A stretch of DNA of 64,000 nt from Ferruginibacter sp. (GCA_028288705.1 JAQBNH010000019.1:62001-126000); one strand, 5' to 3'; positions 1 to 7,797 are shown, counted from the stretch's first letter. Translations and numbers: made by a program. Notes: generated by a model from the sequence alone, not told the origin.

Positions 1-255
1 TTAACTACATTGGATATTTTAAGCCCATATTTACAAGTGCAGAGACACAAATCATCGCAAATTATTTACTCAATTTAAGTGACTAAAGCTTTTGACACAC
101 GGACCTGACGACTGAAAAATATTAATGTTGCCAACAAAACGATTTGCAAAGGCAGGGCTGGGCATTGTAAGATCAGCTCTGTGCGAGCATCAGCTGTGGT
201 TCGGGCTCAATGTTCAATGTTCAGCTTCAGTTCTTGACTTCAACAGCATATTTTT

Positions 256-607
256 GCACCCGTGGTTGCTGTTTCTCACTAACCATTTCGATTGCGCGCT
301 GTCATTAATAAGTGCGAAGTGGAGCTACATTAAACACTGTCCAAAAATATTTACGTTCGCATAACCGCACCGAAAACCTGATATGATAAAAGTCCTGCGA
401 CCACTTTTAATGCAGCCGTGGTTGGTGTTTTCACCAACCACTTCGATTGGTCTGCTGTCCAGAATTGAATTCAGGGAAGCCATATTTTAAACATGGATAC
501 AAGCTATTTGTGTTCCCTTACCACAATGAAAATTTAAAATGATAAAAACCCTGCGCTCACTTTTAATGCCGCCGTGGTTGGTGTTTCTCACCAACCACTT
601 CGATTAC
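256..607. repeat. Three hairpin repeat units spaced 156 bp apart
   Basis: Hairpins with arms GTGGTTGGTG / CACCAACCAC begin at 262 (degenerate), 418 (perfect arms, 418-441) and 574 (perfect arms, 574-598), so the spacing is exactly 156 bp twice. The DNA between the hairpins can also be aligned, with a shared stretch just before the second and third hairpins (about 381-417 and 541-573), so this looks like an old, diverged tandem repeat. The third hairpin ends 12 bases before the ATG of the next gene. The same hairpin recurs near 40.07, 41.31 and 41.60 kb. Bases 1-255 hold no gene I can support. Confidence 0.75.
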
Positions 608-610
608 ACT

Positions 611-1444
611 ATGGGAAATAAACTCCGTCCGCTTTTTATTAGTTGCCTGGCGATCTTAAGCGCGCTGATCACTCAAGCCCAACAAAACTCTTTCACCGTT
701 GCTTCCTGGAACCTCAAAGATTTCGGTCGCAGTAAATCAGATGAGGAGATTGAATTTATCGCTAAAACAATTCAGAACGTGGATGTGTTGCTGATCCAGG
801 AAGTGGTGGCCAAAGATCCGGCGGGGGCGCAGGCGGTGGGCAGACTGGGAGAGGCGTTGAACAGGCTCGGAACTAAATGGGATTACCGTGTAAGTGATAT
901 CAGCTCTGGTGAAAATTCGTATAAGCGCGAGCGCTATGCTTTTCTCTGGAAGCCGTCGAAGCTGCAGCTGCTCGGCAGGCCATGGCTGGAAACAAAGTTC
1001 AATGCTGAGATAAATCGCGAGCCCTTCTTCGCAACATTCGTCATTGCTTCCGACACGGTAACGCTGGTGAATTTCCATGCGATCACCAAAGCGAAGCAAC
1101 CGGAAACCGAAGTTAAATATTTTAAGTTTTTACCAGCGGAATATCCCACGCTCAACCTCCTGTTCTGCGGCGACTTTAATTTACCGCAAAGCCATACGGT
1201 CTTTAATCCGTTAAAAGGAATGGGCTATGCGCCGGTCTTCATGGATCAGAAGACAACTTTAAAGAAAAACTGCCCCGGTGAAAAATGCTTGTCCGAGCCC
1301 TTTGATAACTTTTATTTTAATACCAGAAAGATGACGGCTCTATCATCTGCGACGATTCATTTTTACAGAGAATTTGAATCGATGGAAGAAGCATATCTGG
1401 TCTCTGATCATTTGCCGATTGTGGCGGAGTTTGGTTTTGAGTGA
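611..1444 (+). CDS. Secreted endonuclease/exonuclease/phosphatase-fold protein
   Basis: A 277-residue protein with an N-terminal signal peptide (hydrophobic segment ending TQAQ). It is followed by hallmarks of the DNase I-like endonuclease/exonuclease/phosphatase fold: VASWNLKDFG near the mature N-terminus, LLIQEV with the metal-binding Glu, LLFCGDFNLP (GDxN motif) and a C-terminal SDHLPIVAEF (SDH motif). These give the Mg-binding and catalytic Asp, Asn and His of the fold. Likely role: an exported phosphodiesterase or nuclease; the exact substrate cannot be read from the sequence. The open frame extends upstream to 539, but that extension translates the hairpin repeat, so the ATG at 611, directly before the signal peptide, is preferred. 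No operon partner is evident. Confidence 0.85.
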   Translation: MGNKLRPLFISCLAILSALITQAQQNSFTVASWNLKDFGRSKSDEEIEFIAKTIQNVDVLLIQEVVAKDPAGAQAVGRLGEALNRLGTKWDYRVSDISSGENSYKRERYAFLWKPSKLQLLGRPWLETKFNAEINREPFFATFVIASDTVTLVNFHAITKAKQPETEVKYFKFLPAEYPTLNLLFCGDFNLPQSHTVFNPLKGMGYAPVFMDQKTTLKKNCPGEKCLSEPFDNFYFNTRKMTALSSATIHFYREFESMEEAYLVSDHLPIVAEFGFE

Positions 1445-1621
1445 GGTCATGACCAACGTCTTTATTTTTCACAAAACAATTGTGAACCATTTTCTCTCTT
1501 GAGAACGATGTCGGATAAACTTGCAACAAAAATTCGGATTTTTTGCATGCAGTAATTTGATATATTTAGTCGTAGCAATTCATACGCTGCGTGAAACCTT
1601 ACTCAGCAAAATAAGAAATAA

Positions 1622-2080
1622 ATGAGCATATTCAAGAAGAAACTGAGGATCCCCAAAGATCAAGCTTTGCCAATCCAAAATGATAGAAGAATGCTAAACA
1701 AAGCAGTTGTTTTTATTTCGTCTTTTAACACCACAAAAAGTTTTGGCCAAATTTCGAAAGAAGTTTTCAATGATTGGGAGGGAACGGGGCTAGATCAATA
1801 TTTGGTTGGAATATTATTAGAATTGGCCTCCGATGGATATATTGAAGAGCATATATCTGGAAATTCTTTTACAAATACAAAGTCATATTCGATTACAGGA
1901 AAAGGGAAGAAATTTTGCAATGCACCTTTTCTGTTTTTTAAAAGATCACCATACACATACGAAAAATTTGTAAAAATACTTGGTAATGGTTTCTTTAAGT
2001 TATTGCCCATACTAATTTCAACACTTTCGCTTATAATAGCTATATTAAGCTACTTGAGTTCACATAAGACTGGTAAATAA
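1622..2080 (+). CDS. Hypothetical protein with C-terminal membrane anchor
   Basis: A 152-residue protein that I do not recognise. The N-terminal two thirds are soluble and mixed alpha/beta; the stretch LDQYLVGILLELASDGYIEEH followed by SYSITGKGKKF resembles a winged-helix (helix then beta-wing) arrangement, but this is weak. A hydrophobic segment at roughly residues 123-146 (LLPILISTLSLIIAILSYL) should be a tail anchor, leaving the bulk in the cytoplasm. It is AT-rich like the toxin pair downstream and unlike the endonuclease upstream, suggesting it belongs to the acquired DNA. It stands alone, with gaps of about 180 and 450 bases to its neighbours. Confidence 0.6.
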   Translation: MSIFKKKLRIPKDQALPIQNDRRMLNKAVVFISSFNTTKSFGQISKEVFNDWEGTGLDQYLVGILLELASDGYIEEHISGNSFTNTKSYSITGKGKKFCNAPFLFFKRSPYTYEKFVKILGNGFFKLLPILISTLSLIIAILSYLSSHKTGK

Positions 2081-2526
2081 TAGGAATAAACCAAAGCTGG
2101 CAAACGGTTTGTGCATGTGGTGGCAGACCGAAGTATTTCACCAGTAAAATTTTGCAGCTAGTGTTGCTGCGCACTTATTCCCTCAGCTTATTTAACTTTA
2201 TTAGCTGCTTGGACAAATAAAATTTAATCGGTCTAGGAAATTATTCTGTGAAATAATGAGAAAAGTATAAGGATGATCTTACTGCGGTAATTTTTCCGAA
2301 ACATTGGAAATGCATTTTCGAGCAGTTGCCTCAAATTTCCTATATCCAATGCTTGTATTAAATAATAAAGCTGCCGCTGCCTTGCTCCATTGCAGCTCTA
2401 AAAAGCAATAACGGCAAGCCTTAGTGGTTTGATAGATTACCACAATTTGTTATCTTGGGATGGGGCAATCATCAGGCTTGGCGCGATTCAAAAACTAATT
2501 CTAGCTTTGAAAATCACTTAATATAA
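2081..2526. other. Intergenic region without a recognisable gene
   Basis: About 446 bases of AT-rich DNA between the tail-anchored protein and the toxin gene. I see no credible coding region, no clear terminator and no remnant of an Rhs or filamentous-haemagglutinin carrier in frame with the toxin; an in-frame TAA sits immediately before the toxin ATG. Confidence 0.5.
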
Positions 2527-2865
2527 ATGATGCTGGGACAAATCAATGTATGGGATTTATACCGTCTGGTCTGGGAAGTGGTCTTCAGTAAGAAAAAAGT
2601 CACAGCAGAGCCAAAACAAATAAAATTTGTACAAGGTACAGGCAAAAACTTGCGAGTGATTAATACTCCTTTACCATCAGGGTATAATAGAACTAAGTTA
2701 AAGTCACATGGCCAAGCAGTTTATTCGAATGGCAAAAATTGGATTACCCCGGATAGGGATGGGCATAATGGAGGGGTTTGGAAAATGTATGCTAGTGAAT
2801 CTGATGTTGGGGAAAGTAAAAGATTAGGCACCTTTGGATCTGATTTAAAAAAAATAGGAAAATAA
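2527..2865 (+). CDS. Orphan Ntox21-like polymorphic toxin domain
   Basis: A 112-residue protein whose C-terminal two thirds match the pattern of the Bacterial toxin 21 (Ntox21) domain found at the tips of Rhs, CDI and other polymorphic toxins. Visible features are HGQAVYSNGKNWITPD, then DGHNGGVWKMY, and a closing RLGTFGSDLKKIGK (the RLGTY-D..L..IG ending). The family is predicted to be a ribonuclease. The N-terminal 45 residues (MMLGQINVWDLYRLVWEV...) are not a recognisable delivery module, so this is a free-standing toxin tip rather than a full effector. The next gene starts only 3 bases downstream, as expected for an immunity gene. An in-frame stop just upstream rules out a longer carrier in this frame. 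I am fairly confident of the family, less so that the protein is active or delivered. Confidence 0.7.
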   Translation: MMLGQINVWDLYRLVWEVVFSKKKVTAEPKQIKFVQGTGKNLRVINTPLPSGYNRTKLKSHGQAVYSNGKNWITPDRDGHNGGVWKMYASESDVGESKRLGTFGSDLKKIGK

Positions 2866-2868
2866 GTC

Positions 2869-3372
2869 ATGCAAGAAAATTGGAGATATACTGCAAAATC
2901 TATCACAAAATATGACCCCGCATTCAGAAATGATAAAGGGGTTTATTTAAGAAGCGAATGGACTTCGTACAAAGACATTGGTGAAAGATTCAATCAAGTG
3001 TTGTTCACCAAAGATGATTATATAAAAACTGAGCAACACTATATAGAGGCAGTTAAACTTTTCTTTGAATTTCATAGTTGTGAATATTTCGGCTTGGAGA
3101 ATTTGGAAATTTACAATGCAAAGGCTTTAGAAAACATAGATGAGATAAAACTTCATCTCCACGTAAATCAAATTAATGTATTTAAAATTAAGGACATCCC
3201 TCAAATTGTGCAGCTAATTCTGAGAGAGGTTATTTGGGGCGAACTGATTAGCAGATTTGATAATGAAATCGCGGTTAGATTTGGGTATGATTTCTATATG
3301 TATTTTAATTCTGACCGAGATATTTCATCATTGCTCGAAAAGATAAAACAGATAGGATTATATATAGATTAA
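2869..3372 (+). CDS. Candidate immunity protein for the Ntox21-like toxin
   Basis: A 167-residue soluble protein that begins 3 bases after the toxin stop codon and so should be co-transcribed and co-translated with it. It has no signal peptide or membrane segment, and contains many acidic and aromatic residues (for example EFHSCEYFGLENLEIYN and RFGYDFYMYFNSDRD), a composition common in cytoplasmic immunity proteins that plug a nuclease site. I do not recognise a named immunity family. The assignment rests on position, size and the very tight gene pair; binding to the toxin is inference. Confidence 0.6.
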   Translation: MQENWRYTAKSITKYDPAFRNDKGVYLRSEWTSYKDIGERFNQVLFTKDDYIKTEQHYIEAVKLFFEFHSCEYFGLENLEIYNAKALENIDEIKLHLHVNQINVFKIKDIPQIVQLILREVIWGELISRFDNEIAVRFGYDFYMYFNSDRDISSLLEKIKQIGLYID

Positions 3373-3503
3373 AACTTGGAGCAATACTCAACCTCAAAAT
3401 ATTATGTATCATTACCAATCTAAAATAATCTTGAGTTTACTGACTAACGCTGAATAATTTTATTCTACTTAGCAACTTCATTACAAACGCATAAATTCAA
3501 CTT

Positions 3504-3779
3504 TTGCAAATAGAAGATGATGAGGATATAGTTATCACACTTGATGTCATGCTGGCTAAACGCAAAATGACGCTGAGTGAGTTAGCGGCACGTGTAGACG
3601 CTCCGCTGAATCGGCTGTCGCTTTTCAAAAACGGCAATGCAGCTGTGATCAAGATAAAGTTGCTGATGCGCATATGCAAGGTCCTTAAGTGCACACCTAA
3701 TGATATTTTCTATTTCCGGGAAAAGGGTGCCGCGGAACCGGATTTCCGGATAGGCAAAGGTTGGGATCAGAACTTGTAA
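3504..3779 (+). CDS. Small YozG-like HTH regulator (HTH_26 type)
   Basis: A 91-residue protein with one Cro/C1-type helix-turn-helix: VMLAKRKMTLSELAARVDAPLNRLSLFKNGNAAVIKIKLLMRICKVLKCTPNDIF, the typical short YozG-like arrangement in which the domain fills almost the whole protein. A close relative lies at 7298-7549. Alignment of the two N-termini (IVITLDVMLAKRKMTLSE against IVVNLDIMMVRRKMSLNE) supports translation from the TTG at 3504, because the first possible ATG (3549) would cut into the aligned region. It precedes a cluster of small genes and may regulate them; this is inference. Confidence 0.7.
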   Translation: MQIEDDEDIVITLDVMLAKRKMTLSELAARVDAPLNRLSLFKNGNAAVIKIKLLMRICKVLKCTPNDIFYFREKGAAEPDFRIGKGWDQNL

Positions 3780-3889
3780 ATACGCTTTCTGCAAACCTAG
3801 CCTTGGGATTTTTTGTCGGTTTCGTGCACGACCGGGGGATTTCCAAATCACTGATCATCAACCAGATTCGCCACGCAATTCTCACCTGT

Positions 3890-3996
3890 TTTATTTTATT
3901 CTTTTCTATTCTCGTTTTTTCCTTCCTGTGCTCTTTCTTTAGCTTTCTTTCTCTTTCTTTTTCTTTTTTTCCTTTCTATTCTCGTCTGTTCACTAC
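3890..3996. repeat. Long pyrimidine-rich tract upstream of a gene
   Basis: About 100 bases on the plus strand are almost entirely C and T, with only scattered purines. The motif TTTCTATTCTCGT occurs twice, near 3902 and 3974. Such mirror-like purine/pyrimidine tracts can form triplex DNA and are prone to length change. It lies about 45 bases upstream of the ATG at 4041. Confidence 0.7.
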
Positions 3997-4040
3997 CTGG
4001 GTTTTTGGGCATCGTTTATTTGTGTTTTAAAACAATTATT

Positions 4041-4577
4041 ATGAACACAAATACAAAACAAGCCAACCATATCCAGGACGTTGTTCCTGATAAAAAGAAT
4101 GCCCAGCTGATGATGCAGACTGCATGGCAGTTACTGATCGTGACGCTATTCCCAAAGTCTGCGTTTAACCCGGACGATGTTTACCTGACGAAAAATTTAA
4201 TCCGCGCGCGGATGGGGGAGAAAGGCGATCCTTTCCTGCAGTACTCAAAGTTTTGCCAGTGCATCATGATCGCGGCGCACCATAAAAAACAGAATCCTGC
4301 TTTCCGCTTGCCTGAGATGGCAAAGGACTGGGTGGATCCTAAGAACCCGCGGGGCATCGCAGCGAGTGAACGGACATTCGAGCGCATCGAAGGCAAAAGA
4401 AAGGACTACCGTCTACATCTACTGACGCTGCGCGCGTTGCCCGAAGCCTTGTTGGAATTAGCGGAAGACAAGGATCCCGCTATCTGCCAGTACTGGAGCC
4501 AGTGGTTCCTGGAACGCGAAGCGGGTGCAGAATATATAGCCCTGCAATTGGTCGCAGCAAAAATTGCTTTCGATTAA
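4041..4577 (+). CDS. Hypothetical protein of the DUF6266 cluster
   Basis: A 178-residue soluble, helix-rich protein that I do not recognise. The open frame extends to 4005, but that part overlaps the end of the pyrimidine-rich leader; the ATG at 4041 starts MNTNTKQANHIQDVVPDKK, a plausible flexible N-terminus. It contains several Trp-rich helices (TAWQLLIVTLF, ICQYWSQWFLE) and a basic middle section (ERTFERIEGKRKDYRLH). There is no signal peptide or membrane segment. It is less AT-rich than the toxin and defence genes. It is followed by an 11-bp iteron palindrome and then by a membrane protein and a DUF6266 gene, so the three may form a functional cluster. Confidence 0.6.
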   Translation: MNTNTKQANHIQDVVPDKKNAQLMMQTAWQLLIVTLFPKSAFNPDDVYLTKNLIRARMGEKGDPFLQYSKFCQCIMIAAHHKKQNPAFRLPEMAKDWVDPKNPRGIAASERTFERIEGKRKDYRLHLLTLRALPEALLELAEDKDPAICQYWSQWFLEREAGAEYIALQLVAAKIAFD

Positions 4578-4629
4578 GAAATTCCGGTAGATGTTGAGAC
4601 GATTTTCTCCCGGTTTTTAAGCACACTTG

Positions 4630-4722
4630 TTTGACTCTTATTCGACTCTTGTTTGACTCTTGTTCGAGTGTTGTTCGATCGGTGGCAAACAAGAGTCAAA
4701 CAACTCCCAAACAAGAGTAAAA
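4630..4722. repeat. 11-bp iterons, four direct then three inverted
   Basis: Four consecutive 11-bp units of consensus TT(T/C)GACTCTTG run from 4630 to 4673 (4630, 4641, 4652, 4663; the fourth reads TTCGAGTGTTG). After about 16 bases of spacer come three 11-bp units in the opposite orientation at 4690, 4701 and 4712 (for example CAAGAGTCAAA, the exact reverse complement of unit three; the middle unit CAACTCCCAAA is degenerate). The phase never slips, so equivalent bases lie on one face of the helix, and the two halves can fold into a long cruciform. It could be a multi-site operator, a replication-type iteron array, or a terminator-like structure. Confidence 0.8.
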
Positions 4723-4751
4723 CAAATCAGCCTTTTGAAGGCGATTATTCA

Positions 4752-5012
4752 ATGATTAAATCAACGCTTATGGATATACATTTCCCGGGCAGTCATACCC
4801 TCGCCGGAATGGTGGGCGGTACGATGTTCGTGCTTTTACAGGCAGGCCAGCAGGGGATCTGGCATGCTGCAATGATGGCCGCACTTGGTGCGGCGATCAG
4901 TTTCCTGGTCTCGATGCTGTTGAAAGGCATCGCAGCCCGGGTATCCCGGATCATCAATTATTTTCTATCATCAATCAAAAACAACAATCAACAACATGGC
5001 AAGAACCAATAA
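4752..5012 (+). CDS. Small membrane protein, holin-sized
   Basis: An 86-residue protein with two hydrophobic segments: TLAGMVGGTMFVLLQAG (about residues 16-32) and HAAMMAALGAAISFLVSMLL (about 38-57), followed by a basic, polar tail ending NNNQQHGKNQ. Its size and topology resemble holins and other small two-helix membrane proteins, but I see no specific family signature. The ATG at 4752 is used because upstream sequence in the same frame runs through the iteron repeat. Its 3' end overlaps the start of the DUF6266 gene by 17 bases, so the two are probably translationally coupled. Confidence 0.6.
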   Translation: MIKSTLMDIHFPGSHTLAGMVGGTMFVLLQAGQQGIWHAAMMAALGAAISFLVSMLLKGIAARVSRIINYFLSSIKNNNQQHGKNQ

Positions 5013-5631
5013 AGGAATACTCGGACATTTTAACGGCACCGTCGGTACGGTAGTAGGTGCCACCTGGCGCGGTGTGGAATACATGCGCAGCAAATCAAAA
5101 CGCAGAACGAAAGCTGCCACGCCCGGTCAACTGGATCAGCAGGCAAAGTTCCGCCTCGTTACCGCATTCATCAAAGCGCTTGGCGGTATTGTCGGCCGTG
5201 CTTTTAATGACCCCGGTGCAGAGATGACCGGACGCAACCGTGCCTTCGCGTACAACTTCCGCAATGCGCTGATGGGAACTTACCCGGCATACGCGCTGGA
5301 TTATACCAGGGTTTTGGTGAGTGAAGGCATCCTGCTTTCAGCATCCATTGCCCCTGCAACAGACGGCGGTAACGGGCAGGTGCATTTTACCTGGACGCCT
5401 AACACTGGCGGCAACGCGGATGATTCAGACAGCTGTACGGCAGTGGTGTACTGCCCGGATCTGAACCGCTCTGTCTCTTCAGTAAACGGCGACGCGCGTA
5501 GTGCAGGCTCGCATACGTTGGATGCCGCGATGTTCGCTGGTAAAACCGTGCAGACCTGGTTGTTCTTTAACGCTGCCAATGGACGCGATGTGTCTACCAG
5601 CGTTTATACGGGACAGGTAGTGCTCGCGTAA
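4996..5631 (+). CDS. DUF6266 family protein
   Basis: A 211-residue protein with the signature N-terminus of DUF6266, MARTNKGILGHFNGTVGTVVGATWRGVEYMRS. This family is found almost only in Bacteroidota and has no established function. The second half looks like a beta-sandwich (repeated short strands such as GQVHFTWTPN, SCTAVVYCPD, TVQTWLFFNAANG, VYTGQVVLA), as in the immunoglobulin-like C-terminal part of the family. The Gly-rich opening and basic patch RSKSKRRTKAATPGQ hint at nucleic-acid or assembly contacts, but that is speculative. The gene overlaps the preceding small membrane-protein gene and closes this sub-cluster. Confidence 0.8.
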   Translation: MARTNKGILGHFNGTVGTVVGATWRGVEYMRSKSKRRTKAATPGQLDQQAKFRLVTAFIKALGGIVGRAFNDPGAEMTGRNRAFAYNFRNALMGTYPAYALDYTRVLVSEGILLSASIAPATDGGNGQVHFTWTPNTGGNADDSDSCTAVVYCPDLNRSVSSVNGDARSAGSHTLDAAMFAGKTVQTWLFFNAANGRDVSTSVYTGQVVLA

Positions 5632-6299
5632 TTTTATTTTAAAATTTTCTTCCGGATTAAAAATTACATGCGGAGGAGCATGATGCCAGATGGTCGTTCG
5701 CCGCAAGCTTATTGTTTGCGGCGGATGGCCAATGGCTCATGAAGGGTAAAACCTTTAATTTAATTGTCAATGCAGAGCGCAGAGAATGCTGTTATTTTTT
5801 GATCACCCATTAGTGGAGTGCCAGCACGAAAATTAATTGCAAACATCAAGTTTCTTTTTTCATTCTTCTTTTCCCTTGATGGAAAAGAAGCAAAAGATCA
5901 AGAAGCAACGATGTACAGCCCGTTGCTTCAGCAGCTATGTGCGAACGGAAGTGCAGGGTAGGCTCGGCATTTATAAATCCTGATATTTTAATGATTAGGT
6001 AGAAGTGTTTGATTTCGCAGATTAGATTCTGCCCCATAAAATAATTAACGAGTATGTGCAGTGTGTAGCGGTTAATAAATGCTGAGTTTACTTTGTACAA
6101 TGCCTGCACAATGCTACCCCGAAATCGGGCTGTATATTGATTTCGGTGCCTTTCTTTGGTTCTTTCTTGGGCAAGCAAGAAAGAACAATAAATAAACATT
6201 CAGCCTTTCGACTAAAGGTCAAACCGACGGACTCAAAATGAAAAACCACCGATTGAAAACAAACAAATACAAATTTTAAAAAAACAAAACCAATCAATT
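5632..6299. repeat. Intergenic repeats (families B and C)
   Basis: There is no credible gene in these 668 bases; the apparent small frames read through repeats. Family B starts near 5900 with an inverted pair GAAGCAACG / CGTTGCTTC (5902-5929), continues to about 5985, and recurs at about 40201-40290. Family C runs from about 6087 to 6195, contains the palindrome CCCGAAATCGGG and a second hairpin around TTCTTTCTTGGGCAAGCAAG, and recurs at about 41463-41580 and 41750-41865. Both are dispersed, stem-loop-forming, non-coding repeats of this genome. Confidence 0.75.
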
Positions 6300-6491
6300 A
6301 TGCCAGACAATAAACTCCTCCGCGGGGCGGCAGACCGACGCCGCGTAGCCTCAACAGAAACCCATGAAATGCGCTATTTAAAAAAATGTTTCCCCGGCCG
6401 TACCAGGAAGCAGTTACTCGGGGCGGTAAAAGCTGCCGGACCGATGCGCCGCAATATCCGCAATTATCTGCTGATCAAATACCGAGAATAA
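6300..6491 (+). CDS. DUF3606-like small protein
   Basis: A 63-residue protein beginning MPDNKLLRGAADRRRV and continuing ETHEMRYLKKCFPGRTRKQLLGAVKAAGPMRRNIRNYL. This order (MPDNK, a basic R..V segment, E-x-RYW/L, then a helix ending VGP...V) is that of DUF3606, a short domain widespread in Proteobacteria and Bacteroidota with no assigned function. The protein is strongly basic and may contact nucleic acid. It stands alone between the repeat region and the DUF2975 gene. Confidence 0.7.
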   Translation: MPDNKLLRGAADRRRVASTETHEMRYLKKCFPGRTRKQLLGAVKAAGPMRRNIRNYLLIKYRE

Positions 6492-6609
6492 CGGAAAATT
6501 TTCCGTTTATCACGGAATTTCTGCTTGGAAAATTAAACTTTTAAAATAACTGTAAAAAAATTATGAATTCTGACAAATATACTTTAGTCTTACTATCAAA
6601 TCTGTACCA

Positions 6610-7287
6610 ATGCTTATATCCATCATCTATCGCTTATTCCAACTAGGTTGTATCCTGGTGGTTTTGTTTGGGCTCGCAGCGCTTATAGCACAATTAAGCC
6701 AGGAACCCCTGACCGGTCATATGTTCGGCCAGCAACTGGTCTTTGGCAAGAACGGCGTAACAGCCCATGCCGTTCAACTCGAAAAGGAACTGCTTGCCCG
6801 CGACAGCCTGCAGGTCGTTGGACTGGACACAACGACTGCAACTGCAGGTACAAAACTCCGCGGAGACCTGGTGCGCCAACAGGTGCAGGTGTTGCCGGAA
6901 ACGGCAGCTGAGCGCATCGGGCTGATCGTTTATGACTTCCTGTATTACGCCAGCCTTGCGCTGTCTTTTTTTGCCTTGTACCGGCTGTTTCGCAATTTTC
7001 ATTTTAAGCGGTATTTCTTTTTCGAGAACGCCCGCTACCTGCGCATCTGCGGCAGTTTGTTGCTCGTCAACGCTGCACTCAGTTTTGGAATGACCGCCTT
7101 TTATCTGCGGGGCATTAAAGCTGCGAAATTGTTATTGCTGGATGGGAGTTGGGTAGAGAGTGCCAGGATGCATTTCCCGGTGGAACTGGATGGGGTGTCG
7201 CTGAGCCTGGCGGTTTGCATGCTGGTATTGGCCAGCATCTTTAAAAAGGCGACGGAAATAAAAGAGGCTCACGAAAAATTTGCTTAA
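6610..7287 (+). CDS. DUF2975-like membrane protein
   Basis: A 225-residue membrane protein with about four hydrophobic segments: residues 3-27 (IIYRLFQLGCILVVLFGLAALIA), about 103-126 (LIVYDFLYYASLALSFFALYRLF), about 143-167 and about 197-214. The layout, with a polar loop between segments one and two and FENARYLRICGSLLL before segment three, fits DUF2975. Members of that family are commonly encoded directly before a small YozG-like HTH regulator, exactly as here (the HTH gene starts 10 bases after this stop). The family may act as a membrane partner or sensor for the regulator; this is inference from gene pairing. Start ATG at 6610. Confidence 0.7.
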   Translation: MLISIIYRLFQLGCILVVLFGLAALIAQLSQEPLTGHMFGQQLVFGKNGVTAHAVQLEKELLARDSLQVVGLDTTTATAGTKLRGDLVRQQVQVLPETAAERIGLIVYDFLYYASLALSFFALYRLFRNFHFKRYFFFENARYLRICGSLLLVNAALSFGMTAFYLRGIKAAKLLLLDGSWVESARMHFPVELDGVSLSLAVCMLVLASIFKKATEIKEAHEKFA

Positions 7288-7297
7288 AAAAAACAGT

Positions 7298-7549
7298 ATG
7301 CATATAGTAGTCAACCTGGATATCATGATGGTGAGGCGCAAGATGAGCCTGAATGAACTTTGTACACGCGTAGACATTACGCTGTCCACTTTATCCATGT
7401 TAAAAAATGGAAAGTGCACGGGAATTCGCTTCACGACGCTGGCAGCAATCTGCGAAGCGTTGAACTGCGAGGTCGCGGATATTTTAGAATTTGTAAAAGA
7501 GGACGATCCTCAAACAAACAACAATAATGAAATAAATAAAAAGCCATGA
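7298..7549 (+). CDS. YozG-like HTH regulator paired with DUF2975
   Basis: An 83-residue HTH_26/YozG-like DNA-binding protein: LDIMMVRRKMSLNELCTRVDITLSTLSMLKNGKCTGIRFTTLAAICEALNCEVADIL is a complete Cro/C1 helix-turn-helix. The ATG at 7298 (MHIVVNLDIMM) is the natural start; the TTG at 7280 lies inside the end of the DUF2975 gene. The polar tail (DDPQTNNNNEINKKP) overlaps the next gene by 4 bases (ATGA). It is a relative of the regulator at 3504-3779, so this accessory cluster is bracketed by two copies of the same regulator type. Confidence 0.85.
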   Translation: MHIVVNLDIMMVRRKMSLNELCTRVDITLSTLSMLKNGKCTGIRFTTLAAICEALNCEVADILEFVKEDDPQTNNNNEINKKP

Positions 7550-7797
7550 AAGAAACAACAAACGGCCGGCTGGAAAGTCTCCGGCAAAACACGGTGGGTG
7601 AACTGACCCACGTCAAGATCAGACCCTACAATATCAAGCAGCTCTGCGCGATCTATGATATCTCGCGCGCCTGTTTTGAGGGCTGGGTAAAACCCTTTAA
7701 GAAAAAGATCGGGCCCCAGCGCGGCGGGTACTTCACACCACTGCAGGTGGAAATGATCTTTCGTTTGTGCGGCGCACCAAAGAATGCATTTATTTAG
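7546..7797 (+). CDS. Small HTH-like protein, translationally coupled
   Basis: An 83-residue protein with the segment IRPYNIKQLCAIYDISRACFEGWVKPFKKKIGPQRGGYFTPLQVEMIFRLCGAP. The sequence YNIKQLCAIYDISRACFEGWVKPF looks like a helix-turn-helix of the kind used for excisionases and small MerR-like DNA binders, and GYFTPLQVEMIF is the usual end of this Bacteroidota family. It starts inside the last codons of the preceding regulator (4-base overlap), so the DUF2975 gene, the HTH gene and this gene form one operon. Function unknown; DNA binding is inferred. Confidence 0.65.
   Translation: MKETTNGRLESLRQNTVGELTHVKIRPYNIKQLCAIYDISRACFEGWVKPFKKKIGPQRGGYFTPLQVEMIFRLCGAPKNAFI

Noticed and set aside
539..610. 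Upstream start for the endonuclease-fold gene
   Set aside because: The extension translates the hairpin repeat, and the ATG at 611 directly starts the signal peptide.
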